Assembly: GCF_963576545.1 (NCBI RefSeq)
Contig: NC_083648.1
Location: forward strand, 16,534,436 to 16,598,435
Length of the DNA stretch: 64,000 bases
From: Limanda limanda
Taxonomy: Eukaryota > Chordata > Actinopteri > Pleuronectiformes > Pleuronectidae
Direction: 5' to 3'
Positions within the stretch are counted from its first letter, which is position 1, and every line of letters starts with the position of its first letter. Made by a program: the position numbers and the translations under genes. Shown here piece after piece: positions 13,341 to 23,959 of this stretch. The notes beneath the pieces were generated by a model, which saw nothing but the letters and a program-made list of their open reading frames with translations, searched no databases and was not told where the DNA came from.

Positions 13341-13949
13341 TAGGGATGGGCATTCGATTAAATTGTCTTAATCGATCGTCGGAAGAATTAACGATCGATT
13401 TTTCGATTAATCATTCATATTTTTATATTAAAATTCACTATTTATAGCCTATATTAAAATGCAGTGAAAATAGAAAAAACAGCGTGTTTCCTCATTGAGA
13501 TCTTTATTACAAGATTAACAACTCTTGTTGCAGTTAAACAGGATCCGTTCAATGTTACACTTGTAAATAAGCGCTGCTGTCCTCCTAAGCCCCGCTGAGA
13601 GAGCAGCTAGCCGCTGAGAGCTAGCTCGATCTGACGGCTCTCGACCTCTCAGTCCGGTCGTTGTAAAGCCCTCACTCCCGGAACCCCTCACCCAGACCCG
13701 GGTCTGTCCGGGTTACCCTCCGCGTGGACTGAGGGTCCGTGTGCGGTCATGAAGCCGAGCAGCAGAGGCTTAGCTCCGGGCTGCTTCCTCCAGCTGCTTA
13801 CAGACACGCTGTGCTGCGTTCAGGGCAACTCGGATATTCCGACCTCCTGCCACATAGCGAACATGCAATAGTTTATCGATGAAAACATGTCATCAATGAA
13901 ATTCTTAATGATCAATTAATCAATAGTCGAGTATTTATGCCCATCCCTA
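13341..13949. mobile_element. hAT-type non-autonomous element nested inside another transposon, with GC-rich core
   Basis: 609 bp with inverted ends TAGGGATGGGCAT and an 8-bp target duplication AAATGAAC/AAACGAAC (13333-13340 and 13950-13957, one mismatch). Arms are AT-rich with repeated ATCGAT motifs, whereas 13565-13850 is CpG- and GC-rich and resembles a promoter or leader. There is no transposase frame. It inserted after the outer element was already in place. Confidence 0.82.
13565..13850. other. CpG-rich cargo inside the nested hAT-type element
   Basis: About 285 bp with frequent CG, a CCCGGGT-containing core and inverted AGCTAGC/GCTAGCT motifs near 13608-13625. It is sharply different from the AT-rich arms. 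It could be a captured host promoter/5' exon or the remains of the parental transposase promoter. It has no long open frame. Confidence 0.5.
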
Positions 13950-15589
13950 AAACGAACGACATGAAAATAAGAATATAACAAATTTCCATGACTTTTCCAA
14001 AACTTTTGGGAAATTATTTTTTTCCATGACTTTTCCAGGCCTGGAAAAACACATTTTAAAATTCCATGACTTTTCCAGGTTTTCCATGACCGTACGAACC
14101 CTGAGTGTTGTGCGATCAGAAACAGTGCGGGAGCAGGTTTTGAAATCTGTCTGTTAAAGAAACATTTAATGTTCCCATCAACCAGGAGTTTCATATTATC
14201 CATTTACTGCATGTCACGCTGTGCAAGTATACCATTTTCCAAATGTGATGTTGGACTTGACACTCAGGGTGACATGCAGTGTTGTGTTGTCGAACTGTGT
14301 GACAGCAAAATTGCCATGTCCACACAGATTTAAAAAATGATTAGAAATTGCACAGCTATGAATAGACCTGACCTCTTTGAGGAGAAATTAAACATTTTCA
14401 AGAAATTCAATCAAGTCTAGTTGCTGTTGTACAGCTACGTACAACTGCTACAACACAAGCACTAAAGCCCACAATATTACACATTAGAATTAACACCTTT
14501 GTGGCACAATCCTGTCAAGAGAGAACAATGTTTGTATTACAGGGAGGTTGTACAATGGTTTTGATGTGAAGGGTTTCTTTTCTCTGGTAACTTTCTGATT
14601 GAGGCTGATCTGGGGCTGCGTTGTTAGTCTGGACAGGCAGAAGCTGAGACATTTGTCAACATGTTGTAGTCGCCAACGTTCTAAACACTCAACTACCAGC
14701 GGGGAATCCAAAATGTTGCTAATGTTGACTGTTCCACCTTGTCATCAGTCCAAGAAATACAAAAATCCCTGCTCTTATTTTTCACCACTACCTTTTTTCT
14801 CATTTGTAGTATTTACTGTAACTAAGCAACCAACTGCAGAATAGACAGCTTCCTATTTACTAAGACGTGTCGGGATGGAGTTCGTTTTAGTTATATAATG
14901 CATCCATATTAGCATCAACGTAGCCTTAGATTGTATTTAATGCTGTCGCATCTTTTCAGACTTATCAGTTTAAATCAGATGCACAAAATCTTACGTGAAA
15001 GCAGTTTGCTAAAATTTGACTAGACTCCTCGCTCTCTGTCATTTTCATCGACTAAACTGAAAATGTTTATGTATTCCTTTGACTTAGATCCAACTTAAGC
15101 CTCCAGAGTTTTGCTGAACTGAAAACTGAAAAAAAAATAATAACAGGAAAAAGATAGACTCTAAACGTAGCCAACAAGATGAGCAAACTGTAAAAATCGG
15201 AGTAATAGCAGCCACACAGACAGACTTGGTATGGCAGCAGGACTCAGCTCAGGACACACAGGAGATGACAGACGTGTGAAGAAGACCTGAGTGGTTCGAA
15301 GCAGCCTTCTGGAAAACACAGCAGCACAGCCAGCACTTTCTCAGTCCACAGCAACTTAGCAGCTTATGGCAGCTCCATTTCCCCTTGACAGACCAGGCAG
15401 ACCAGTCAGCACCAGGCCCTAACAGTAATCTACTTTACTTTGAGATTAGCAGCTTTTTGCTAGGTGTCACTCTCTCCGTCTATCTGTCCATATCTGTCTC
15501 TCTCCTTCACTACACCATTCATTAACATAGTTCTGCTCTCATGTATTGTACTTTTACAGGAAGACAAACACGGCATAAGCTCACTGGTC

Positions 15590-15705
15590 TGTAGCTTGGA
15601 TAGACTGTATATAAAGATGGAAAGCCCATCTCCACTTCCACCCACTACCCAGAAATGAAGCCAAAATATCCTGGATACAAACGGTGCTATCATGCACAAT
15701 ATGGG
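15590..15705 (+). repeat. Dispersed teleost repeat, ACTGTATATAAAGATGGA type
   Basis: It reads GACTGTATATAAAGATGGAA, CATCTCCACTTCCACCCACT, then ATGAAGCCAAAATATCCTGG. I know this type from many fish genomes, and a diverged copy occurs at 30.49 kb. The TATATAAA could mimic a promoter. Confidence 0.5.
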
Positions 15706-18339
15706 CCAGAGTCAGTGGCATTTGAGGCATGAAACCCTGGCTTCTTCAAATCCTACCTTAATAATTAGAGAGTGGTTTGTGCATTCGTTTGTGTGTCTGG
15801 TTATTCTCCAAAAGTTCTGCCATTTTCCTTCCTGTCTAAGACAAGGGACAGGCTTTTATAAGGACAAAGTTTCTCTATTACTCGTCATTTTAATTATTAA
15901 ACGGGTAATTTCAATAGCAATTAAAGGACCGATAACCCAAGCAGCTATTGTACCTCTAATAACTAATATTACATGGACATTTTACTGCACTGAAGCAGTG
16001 CAGGCTTTTCACCACATACTTCATCACTGCTCTGTGATATTCATTAACCCTGCCTCAGCTCAGTTTTCCTTTCTCTGTGTGGGAGTGCAGTGTCTGCTCC
16101 TCGTTGTGCTGCAACTGCTGAAGTAAAAAAAAAGACAACCTACTTTATCATTATGTCAATAGCCACTAAGAAAATCAATTCTGATTTGCATGCACAATGC
16201 AATTAACATCAGATGAAGGTGAACTCTACCTTCTGCTGGTCACTGAGTCCAGGTCACATAATACAAGCTAACACTGTCACTGTAAACTGAGGCGGACTGC
16301 TCATCATTCTCAAGTTTTCAGAAATATCACAACTTTTTACTCTGACATGTTACATTGTAGATATTTCAACTCAAGATTTATCCTCCCCTCCCCATCATGT
16401 GATTAATTACAGGAAAAGTTCAGTAAAGACAAATTAATGACAGGCGTTCCTGTCCTCCTTTACATCTTTCATTTTGCATTTGTTTTGTTGACTTTGGATC
16501 AACTTCCTCCATCATGTTGCTAAAGCCCATTTTCCACTAATCAAAAACCCCACCAACCACCACTAACATCTGTGAAGGAAACATGACACATTGGTGAACA
16601 CAGCAATTTCTTCAAACTCATTTTGGCAGTCTAGACACTGCACCTTATCCCGGCGCAACGTTATGAGGTGCTTTGAAAATCTGGGTGTTCACACACATAG
16701 TGTGTACCGTTTTTATATCTTGGGAAACTATTTTTTATCCATTTCGTGCAATATGCAACAGTCAAGAAGGCGAGGTTTCTGGCACGTTGGTTACGGGCAC
16801 ATTGGGTTCCGGCTTGTTGGTTGAGAAAACATCCACACTGAGAGTGACCGATGACAGCGTCAGTAAACATTCAAACACTGCAAGCGCAAAGTGAAGCATT
16901 TTACTTCTGTGCGGTCAAGTCAAATGAAGCCAGACCTTTGACCTGGGTAATGAGAGGAGAACCATTACAAACTCAGGAAAACTCAGTGCAGCGTATCCCC
17001 ATGCATCCAAACAGCCTCTGCTGAGGGGAAAGGTCAAACTGATGAATACGTCCTTCTCAAAACAAAAGATCTCGGCTCATTATACATCAACCCCACAGAA
17101 AACAACCTATATATATATATGCCAGACGATGCAATGTTGCCATGACAACTACATCAGTAGCGAGGAGGCACACACATGCACACACATTGAGAGACGGCCA
17201 GGCGTGCAGGCAGATGTAGGCCTGTAGTGAGGAAGTCTCCACCAAAGTGTGAGAATAAGAGAGAACACGCAGAGCTGAATATAATAACCAAAATAACAAG
17301 CTCCTCATCAGCAGCTTTATTGTTTTCCGTATCTGCTCTGCTTTCCTCTACGCTCCATCTTCCTGTCATTTTTCCACTTCCTCCTTCCCCCTTGACGGGA
17401 CCAAATATTTCCCATGGGCTCCTCTGCTGAGTAAAACCATCTATTACGGCGGGAAACCTTCGATTATGGGATGGTTGCAAGCTTTTACAAACAAATAAAT
17501 AAATAGGATACAGGAAGAGCATCCGGCTAACAACTGAATCAGCATCGATGTCAAACACAAAAGACTCAGACTTTAACTCACTCCTTAAAATGGGTCTCAT
17601 ATCAAAACGTAAAGCACTGATACATTTAAAATGTGTGACGTTGCTCTTTTTGTGAAATACTTTTTGTGTCAATAGTCACAAACTCAAGGCTTGAAGAAGT
17701 TTGTGTGGAGTCAGCTTCTCTCATTTAAGTCAAACACAAACATAAGATGTTTTCAGACATGAGCTCCGGATAATGTTCAGACCCAAGTGTCCAGACCTTT
17801 TCCGGCCTTTGCCTTTCACATACAAAGAACAGTCGATTGTCTGGATCAGACATGTTCACAAAAACAAGAACATTTCCCGATCATTCAGGCAAGTGTTGGC
17901 ATTTAGGAGGAAGGACACCAATTCTGCTGTGGAGATCAGATGGAGATTTTTGTTTACAACATACTGACACTGGCTCATAACAACAAAAACTCTTCAATCT
18001 CTAAAATGGAAGGCAAGAAGGTTACATTTATTCCTATTATCAGATAATTTACTAATTATTTTCACATTTAATGGAAAATGCCAACACAAATCCTCTACAC
18101 CAAGAGGCCAAAAGGTCTTTGATTGATCAATAATCCAGTTTACTATCATATAATATCAGGAAAAGCAGAATATCTGCACATTTGAAAAGCTTGTACCAAG
18201 TGTATTAGGCATTCCTGCTTGAAAAAGGGCTCAAATGATTATTCAATTATGGAGACGAATGCAGATAAATTCCCCATCAATAAATAAACAAGTTCCGTGT
18301 TATAGCACTAACCCAGAGTCTAATTCTATGTCTCTCTTT

Positions 18340-18356
18340 CACACACACACACACAT

Positions 18357-18386
<30 letters not shown>
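18340..18386. repeat. (AC)n microsatellite
   Basis: AC run with one ACAT and one ACGC interruption. Confidence 0.9.
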
Positions 18387-18387
<1 letters not shown>

Positions 18388-19644
18388 ATTGGACAGACAA
18401 ACTCTCCAGTTTCACGGCCAACTCCCGTTTCATTGACTAAGTCAAGGCGATTGGTCAGATCTCTTACAGAAGAAGGTAAACCAGACGGACTGAAACTGAT
18501 GTTTTTGTCATGCGTGCTAAAAACATGTTTCCACAAATTGTCTGCATCTGTCATTTGAATACAAACACCGTATGGTTTCCTTCCAAGGGGCCATGGACAG
18601 GAAGGTGACTCTCATGGGTCCGACTGTCCCTGTCAATTACTAGTGTCATATCCTGCATCTGCTCACTGATTTGCAAACAGCCTCTACTTCTTCGAGGCTT
18701 GCACAGAAACAGGTTATTCTTCCTCTTGTCCTCTCACACACACTTTCCTGTGTCTGACCCAGATCCCTACTTAATGAAAAACAAAACTGAATGAATAAAT
18801 AAATCATAAGTAGGGTATGCCCTCTATGTTGCATGAACCTGATGCCCTCTTTGTCTCTTCATATGGCTTTTTTACCAACCTCTGTGAGTGCTGAATCTCT
18901 CTCGTCATTCCTCACAAGTGGTAGTGTATTTCTCTCAAGTCCTCTTCACGCAGTCCGTTTTTCATACTGATTCATATCAGTATTCAAGCACAAACTGCAA
19001 GCCGATGTCAAAGTGCTTTTTATTCCGAGTGTACTCGAAGAGCTTCTTCACTCATTCTGAAATCAAGGTTGACGTGCGCTCAAAGTGTGTCTGTGTTGGA
19101 TGAGTATAGCCGAGTGCAAAGGCCACACAAAAGGTCTTTCCTCTACAACACAATGAAAATGAGATGCTGCTGAAAATAATCCTGATGGCGAGATCCAAAA
19201 CAAAGCCAACACAAGACCGGGCTGAGCTGAAATTCACTGCTAATAATACAGGAGGAAGAAGAGAGTAAAATCTTGTACCGTTTTTCTGAGCAACAACAAA
19301 CACGAGACAAGTTAATTGTACGTTTACCAAACCATGGAGAGAGACTCCACACTGGATTATGGAGTATTGTGTATTCTACGTCTAAACATATAATAACTGC
19401 AGGTGTTAAACTTGATTGTAACTTATTCTAAAATACTCTAAACTTGAGCCTCATAGATTAATCAGCCAATACATTATAATTATTAATGCAGGTAAATCAG
19501 ACTCTGTAGTAATATGAAGTTCTTGGTAAAACTTAAGATGATTGTTAAAAACTGACGTAATTGCGTTGTTTGTCCACTAAAGAGAGGCTGTCACACTCAA
19601 TACATAATCCTGTCAGGTTTCTTTCATTGTAATAACTGTATTTA

Positions 19645-19830
19645 AAAGGTCCAGTGTGTAAGATATAGGTGAAAGGGATCTATTGGCAGAAATTTAATTA
19701 TTAATTACTCTTATATAAATAGAGTAATACACCAAGTTTCTAATCATTTCTGCTTCAAACTGTGTTTCTGACTGCCTGGATCAGACTCGTCTCACTGCCG
19801 CCACATGTTAGCTTTCATCCAACCACTTAT
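19645..19830 (+). repeat. Dispersed teleost repeat, GGTCCAGTGTGTAAGATATA type
   Basis: It contains AAAGGTCCAGTGTGTAAGAT, GTGAAAGGGATCTATTGGCA and AGTAATACACCAAGTTTC, motifs I associate with an abundant non-autonomous fish element. The right boundary is not clear. Confidence 0.45.
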
Positions 19831-20477
19831 TGATGTCCTGTTTTTTTTTTCCCCTGATCTTTATCTGAGCCCTTTAATTCTGGGTATCTGCTGATAATAG
19901 ATCCTTTATCTGATCCTTTAATGTTGATTAAAAAAGCCTGTATCTGAAATATAGCAGCTGTAGACTGGTCTCAAGCAACTTTTTGAAAGCTTCATGAGCC
20001 AAATCACAAACTGTGCACGTGAAGGTCTGCACACTTTTCCCACTCGCCTGTGAGAACAGTTTCCATTTCCTTTCAGTTGTACTGCCGGCTTTGTATGTTC
20101 TGTGTAAAAGCGAGAGATGGAGTCTGGATATTTGACAAACACAGATTGACATTTTCATTATAACTACTACTTTTCCCTACTGTTGTAAAAAAACATCCCC
20201 CAACCCAGGTCTAAAAATGAACAATAATGGCAAAAGTTCTCCATCACATCTAAAATAAAGAAACAAACAGTGAAAGTTGAGCACTGTGAGATGTGTGTCA
20301 CGGAGATACAGCACTGACTTCAGACAGACTGCAAGAGAAATGGTTTATTCATTTCAACCCTCAGTTAACATATAGTACAGACACTGTAAATAAATATGAA
20401 GATGTATAAATAAATGAAGATGTATAAATAATAATATTTATATCCACCATATTTTCCTGCCTTCCACTGGGAGCTAA

Positions 20478-20504
20478 ACACACACACACACACACACACA
20501 CACA
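20478..20504. repeat. (AC)n microsatellite
   Basis: About 13 AC units. Confidence 0.9.
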
Positions 20505-20670
20505 AATACATATTCATACACACAGCTGCTTAATCACAATATAAGCAGGTTGAGGGCAGTGTCTGGAGTTGGCTGATGAACAGTGATTGATATCATGTGA
20601 TTAAGTGATTACAAACTGCTAAATAATTCCCTTGATCACAAACACATACAGAGTGAGAGAGAAAGGGAGC

Positions 20671-20672
<2 letters not shown>

Positions 20673-20731
<59 letters not shown>
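20673..20731. repeat. (GA)n microsatellite
   Basis: About 59 bp of uninterrupted GA. Confidence 0.95.
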
Positions 20732-20733
<2 letters not shown>

Positions 20734-21835
20734 CTCCCCTCCTCTCAGACTCGTGACACACCTCATCAGACTGTGGTTTCTTCTAAGTGGCGCTGACACG
20801 TGTGTTTGTGTGTCTCTGAGTGTCTGCCGGTGTTCATAATGGTGCCAGTGTGTGTGTGTGCAGCAGTACCGTGCCTACACAGCATGTGGTGGGGGTCTGG
20901 TTTCCGCTCAGAAGGCTGTGAAGTGGCCGGATGAAAGCTCACACATGGTGACGGTGAGACGAGCCTGATCCCAACAGACGGGTCCACACTGCTCAGACGA
21001 CTGGAAGAGGAATTCTGCCCTGACTCTCTGGCTCTCTCTCTCTCTCTCTCTCTCTACATTATGTAGTTCTGACTCAAATCAGGTGCTCGAGAAAATCGAC
21101 ACTTACGACTTCCACCTCAAGTTTCATCAGAACGCGGTATACATGTTTCCTTCTTCTGTGATTATCACCATCACACCTGGGCTGAACTCCCACATTTACA
21201 TGAGCACATAATAAAGTTCTTATTTTCTTTCAAACCTTTTCAATGAGCTTAATGGTATTTTCTTTATGTAGAAGGGCATTTGTAAATAGGATACAATTAT
21301 ACATATATATAAATATCTTTGATCCACCTTTTTATCTGTATCGGAGAGTGTACCAGCAGAGGGTGAACCCACTAGCTGCAGAAACAAGTCAGTTTCTATA
21401 ACGACCCTATAGGTATATCATTATAATTCTCTATAGACAAATAACGTCAGAAAACGCTTTCATACAGATCGTATGGTCTCAATCACTTGTTTCAAGTCAT
21501 CTTCAAAACAGCATTTAGTAAATTATGCTCTCATTTAGCCTGGCATTCAATGGCAATGGGTGCAGGTCGTGGGTGTAGGTGGGCGTAGGTGCAGGTGTCC
21601 AAAGCCAATGCCAAACTCAAAGCTTCTACATAGCAGTTCAGTAACCAATGGGTGATTTCAAGGTGATAAAAACATTCCATCCTTATTAGAGTTAAAAGGG
21701 GGGGGGGGGATCTGCACCATATTGCACATAATCTCATTTAAACAAGATTCATGAATTATTCTCTTCCAAAACAAGCAAGTGGTTAGAAAAACACCATATT
21801 AAGGAAAGTGTAAAGCACTTCATGGATCCACCCCT

Positions 21836-21985
21836 AATGGGCTCTTCCCTGATTCATACCACATCCTTCCACCATGTTACGTGGTAATCCATCCATCCGA
21901 TTTTGCTCAATCTAGCTAAATTAAAACCCAAACAGACAAACAAACAAACGGACAGGGGTGAAAACGTAACCTCCTTGGCGGAGGT
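21836..21985 (+). repeat. Fish LINE-type 3' fragment ending ACCTCCTTGGCGGAGGT
   Basis: It has CAAACAGACAAACAAACAAACGGACAGGGGTGAAAACGTAA split over 21929-21969 and then the self-complementary ACCTCCTTGGCGGAGGT. I recognise this as the 3' end of a widespread teleost RTE-like retroposon. The palindromic end could be an RNA stem used in retrotransposition. Confidence 0.6.
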
Positions 21986-22327
21986 GAGTACCTCTCTCAC
22001 CACACTTAAAATCTGTTTGCACTGTAATTTCTCATCCGTCTCTCTCTCTCTGCATGTGACTGATCTGGAGTCTGAGGATAACCAGGTGTTGAGTTTTCTC
22101 TGATCTCACTGTAATGAATGCTAATGTTAGTCATTGCCTCAGGGATCATTTTAACTCTTGATCCCAGTTCAGCTACAGTATGAAAGCATTCATAAAAAAC
22201 CCTGCACACCCGACTGCAGCAATCAATCCCTTATCATGTAACATTTTCTAGTCCGGGCCTCAACATGTGTATAAATTCCCTCGCTCCTCACCTTTAGAGA
22301 GAGACATCAGCATTGTGCAGTGACACC

Positions 22328-22952
22328 TGTAATGGAAAATTATTACATATCATGACACAACAAGCAATTATCAATTCTGGATGTTTAATTCAAACCGTCT
22401 GCGGACGGTTTACAAAGGTCAAGTCACGACAACAGACTTGACCTCAATGGCACAGAGCTCAAACATCACGGTGACAGATATGAGGGCAATGGCCATGAGC
22501 TCTCAAAAGTACACTCCATTTATACAATCAGATCCCTCCTCTCCACAGTAAAATACATTTGTCCAATCAGCTTCTCTCCATGTCGTTTACAGGAAGACCA
22601 GACATTGGTCTCTGGCGGTCTCTTTGAAGTTTGAACAAGATGCTAAACGCATCTTGTTCCAGACCCTGTGAGTTTCTCAGAGATCTCCTGTCTCTGCAGG
22701 TCACACCTATTAGCCTTTGAAGCTCCCTGTTACAGAAGACTTAATTGGCCCCTGTTGAGAAACCTTTTGTTCACACTAGACTGAGAAGGCCACGTCTATA
22801 AGGCCCTTCAAGAGTATTATGCATAGTGTTAACTTGAGCTAAACTCTGACTATGAGTCTTGAACCACCAAAATACATCTTTCAGTAAACTTCTTTCTATA
22901 TAAATGTAATCTGTTACATTTGAACATGTCTAAATACAAAATTCCCATCACA
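22328..22952 (-). repeat. 3' LTR of the minus-strand retroelement (625 bp)
   Basis: Same length as, and by eye the same sequence as, the copy 5343 bp to the right. TATAAAT at 22524-22518 and ATTAAA at 22389-22384 on the minus strand. Two perfect inverted repeats lie inside (22392-22411 and 22633-22659). Confidence 0.88.
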
Positions 22953-22954
22953 AT

Positions 22955-22966
22955 TCCTCCCTTTTT
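22955..22966 (-). other. Polypurine tract of the LTR retroelement
   Basis: Minus-strand AAAAAGGGAGGA lies three bases before the 3' LTR, the position of the plus-strand primer in reverse transcription. It fixes the element's orientation. Confidence 0.7.
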
Positions 22967-23403
22967 ATCCATCTGGGATCAACATCTTTATAACATCTCA
23001 TCATTTAGATTGGGAATTTTCCAGGATATGTGAATTAAAGAAGTAACACTAGTCTTAGTGCAAAAACAATACAACAGAGTTACACAATTGAAAATGATCA
23101 GTTTCTACAAACTTCAATAACGTATTTTACAATTATTAAAATGATGATCATCATATTATCAAAATGTTCACTGTATTGGTGCCACACTTCGTCCTGATCG
23201 TGTGTCGAACACCTCCTTGTTGAAGAACATCTTGTTTCAGAGACATCTTGTATGCTCTGACTTTGATGATCAGAAATTTGATGTTGTTCCTGCCAAGCAT
23301 TCGTGAGCAGGGAAACCATCTCTTTTCCCTTGAATGCTTCTCAATCGTATAATCATGTGTTGCTGATCTCCTGTTGGTGCGGTTGTGTTCAGCGTGTAGC
23401 TCT

Positions 23404-23679
23404 TCAAATGTGTTGACTCTCCTTGCAACACCTAAAAATTTCAGACTGAAGCTCACACACTGGCACAAAGCACTTCCCGTCCTGTAGATCCACCCCTGGC
23501 TCTGGAAATCCTCCTGCGTTGGCCCTCATCTCCAGGTTGACCTCTGCGACCTTCCTGTCATCTGTGTTGAGAGGCATTTGGCTTGCACTCGTTCCATCGA
23601 CGTCGTCTTCTTCTTCCATCCGCACGTCCTTAAGCACAATCCAGTCTCCTGGTTTCAGGTCACGCAGTCCTGTCTCCAT
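23404..23679 (-). pseudogene. Retroviral-type pol 3' remnant with integrase C-terminal-like motif
   Basis: A 91-codon frame whose residues 8-18 read LKPGDWIVLKD, close to the PGDWV-type core of the integrase C-terminal SH3-like domain in vertebrate retroelements. The flanking sequence (acidic EEEDDVDG and a Cys-containing tail) does not look like the rest of that domain, and the catalytic core is absent upstream. A good minus-strand splice acceptor (ATCCACAG at about 23707) precedes it in an open frame, so it might be a spliced 3' exon of the element. It cannot encode a working integrase. Confidence 0.4.
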
Positions 23680-23959
23680 GGATTTAGATAGAATCTCCTC
23701 GTCTGCCTGTGGATTTTAAAGAGTACAGGAAACAGTTTAAAACAATATCTACCAGTTTGTTTTTCAATGTGTTTTTCAATGTGTTTGTTATGTTTGTTTT
23801 TTACTTCCTTCTCTCTCCACTGTCCCATCCCTGGCGGGATGTGGCATGATGTTGCCTTGTGTTGATACTCATACTCACCAGTATCCATAAAGCTATACTT
23901 ATGAATATGTTACCCTTGTCAGCGGACATCCTTTTGAAATCTTCCATCATGGAATGAGT

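Larger units (their letters stand above)
13081..14103. mobile_element. DNA transposon with CAGGGTTCRTAC ends, interrupted by a second transposon
   Basis: Ends CAGGGTTCATAC (left) and CAGGGTTCGTAC (right, inverted), one mismatch in 12, flanked by a 6-bp duplication AGTGTT at 13075-13080 and 14104-14109. Subterminal sequence on both sides repeats TTCCATGACTTTTCC in direct orientation. Without the inner insertion it is only about 406 bp and has no transposase frame. A 6-bp duplication is not typical of ordinary hAT elements, so the superfamily is left open. Confidence 0.75.
14110..22320. other. Non-coding sequence with scattered repeats
   Basis: Apart from the listed repeats and microsatellites I see no gene. 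The longest open frames (15692-16126 plus, 17154-17672 minus) have no domain, biased low-complexity composition and no splice context. Confidence 0.55.

Noticed and set aside
15692..16126. 144-codon plus-strand open frame
   Set aside because: Composition is that of translated non-coding DNA, with no domain or splice context; the adjacent 15.6-kb sequence is a dispersed repeat.
17154..17672. 172-codon minus-strand open frame, longest non-slc25a36 frame without a simple repeat
   Set aside because: No recognisable domain, mixed low-complexity runs, and no conserved-looking exon edges. Length alone is compatible with chance in 64 kb.
23914..23950. Possible extra exon of the LTR element (ATG at 23950, donor at 23914) joining to 23706
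   Set aside because: The phases disagree: joining gives a stop after a few codons.
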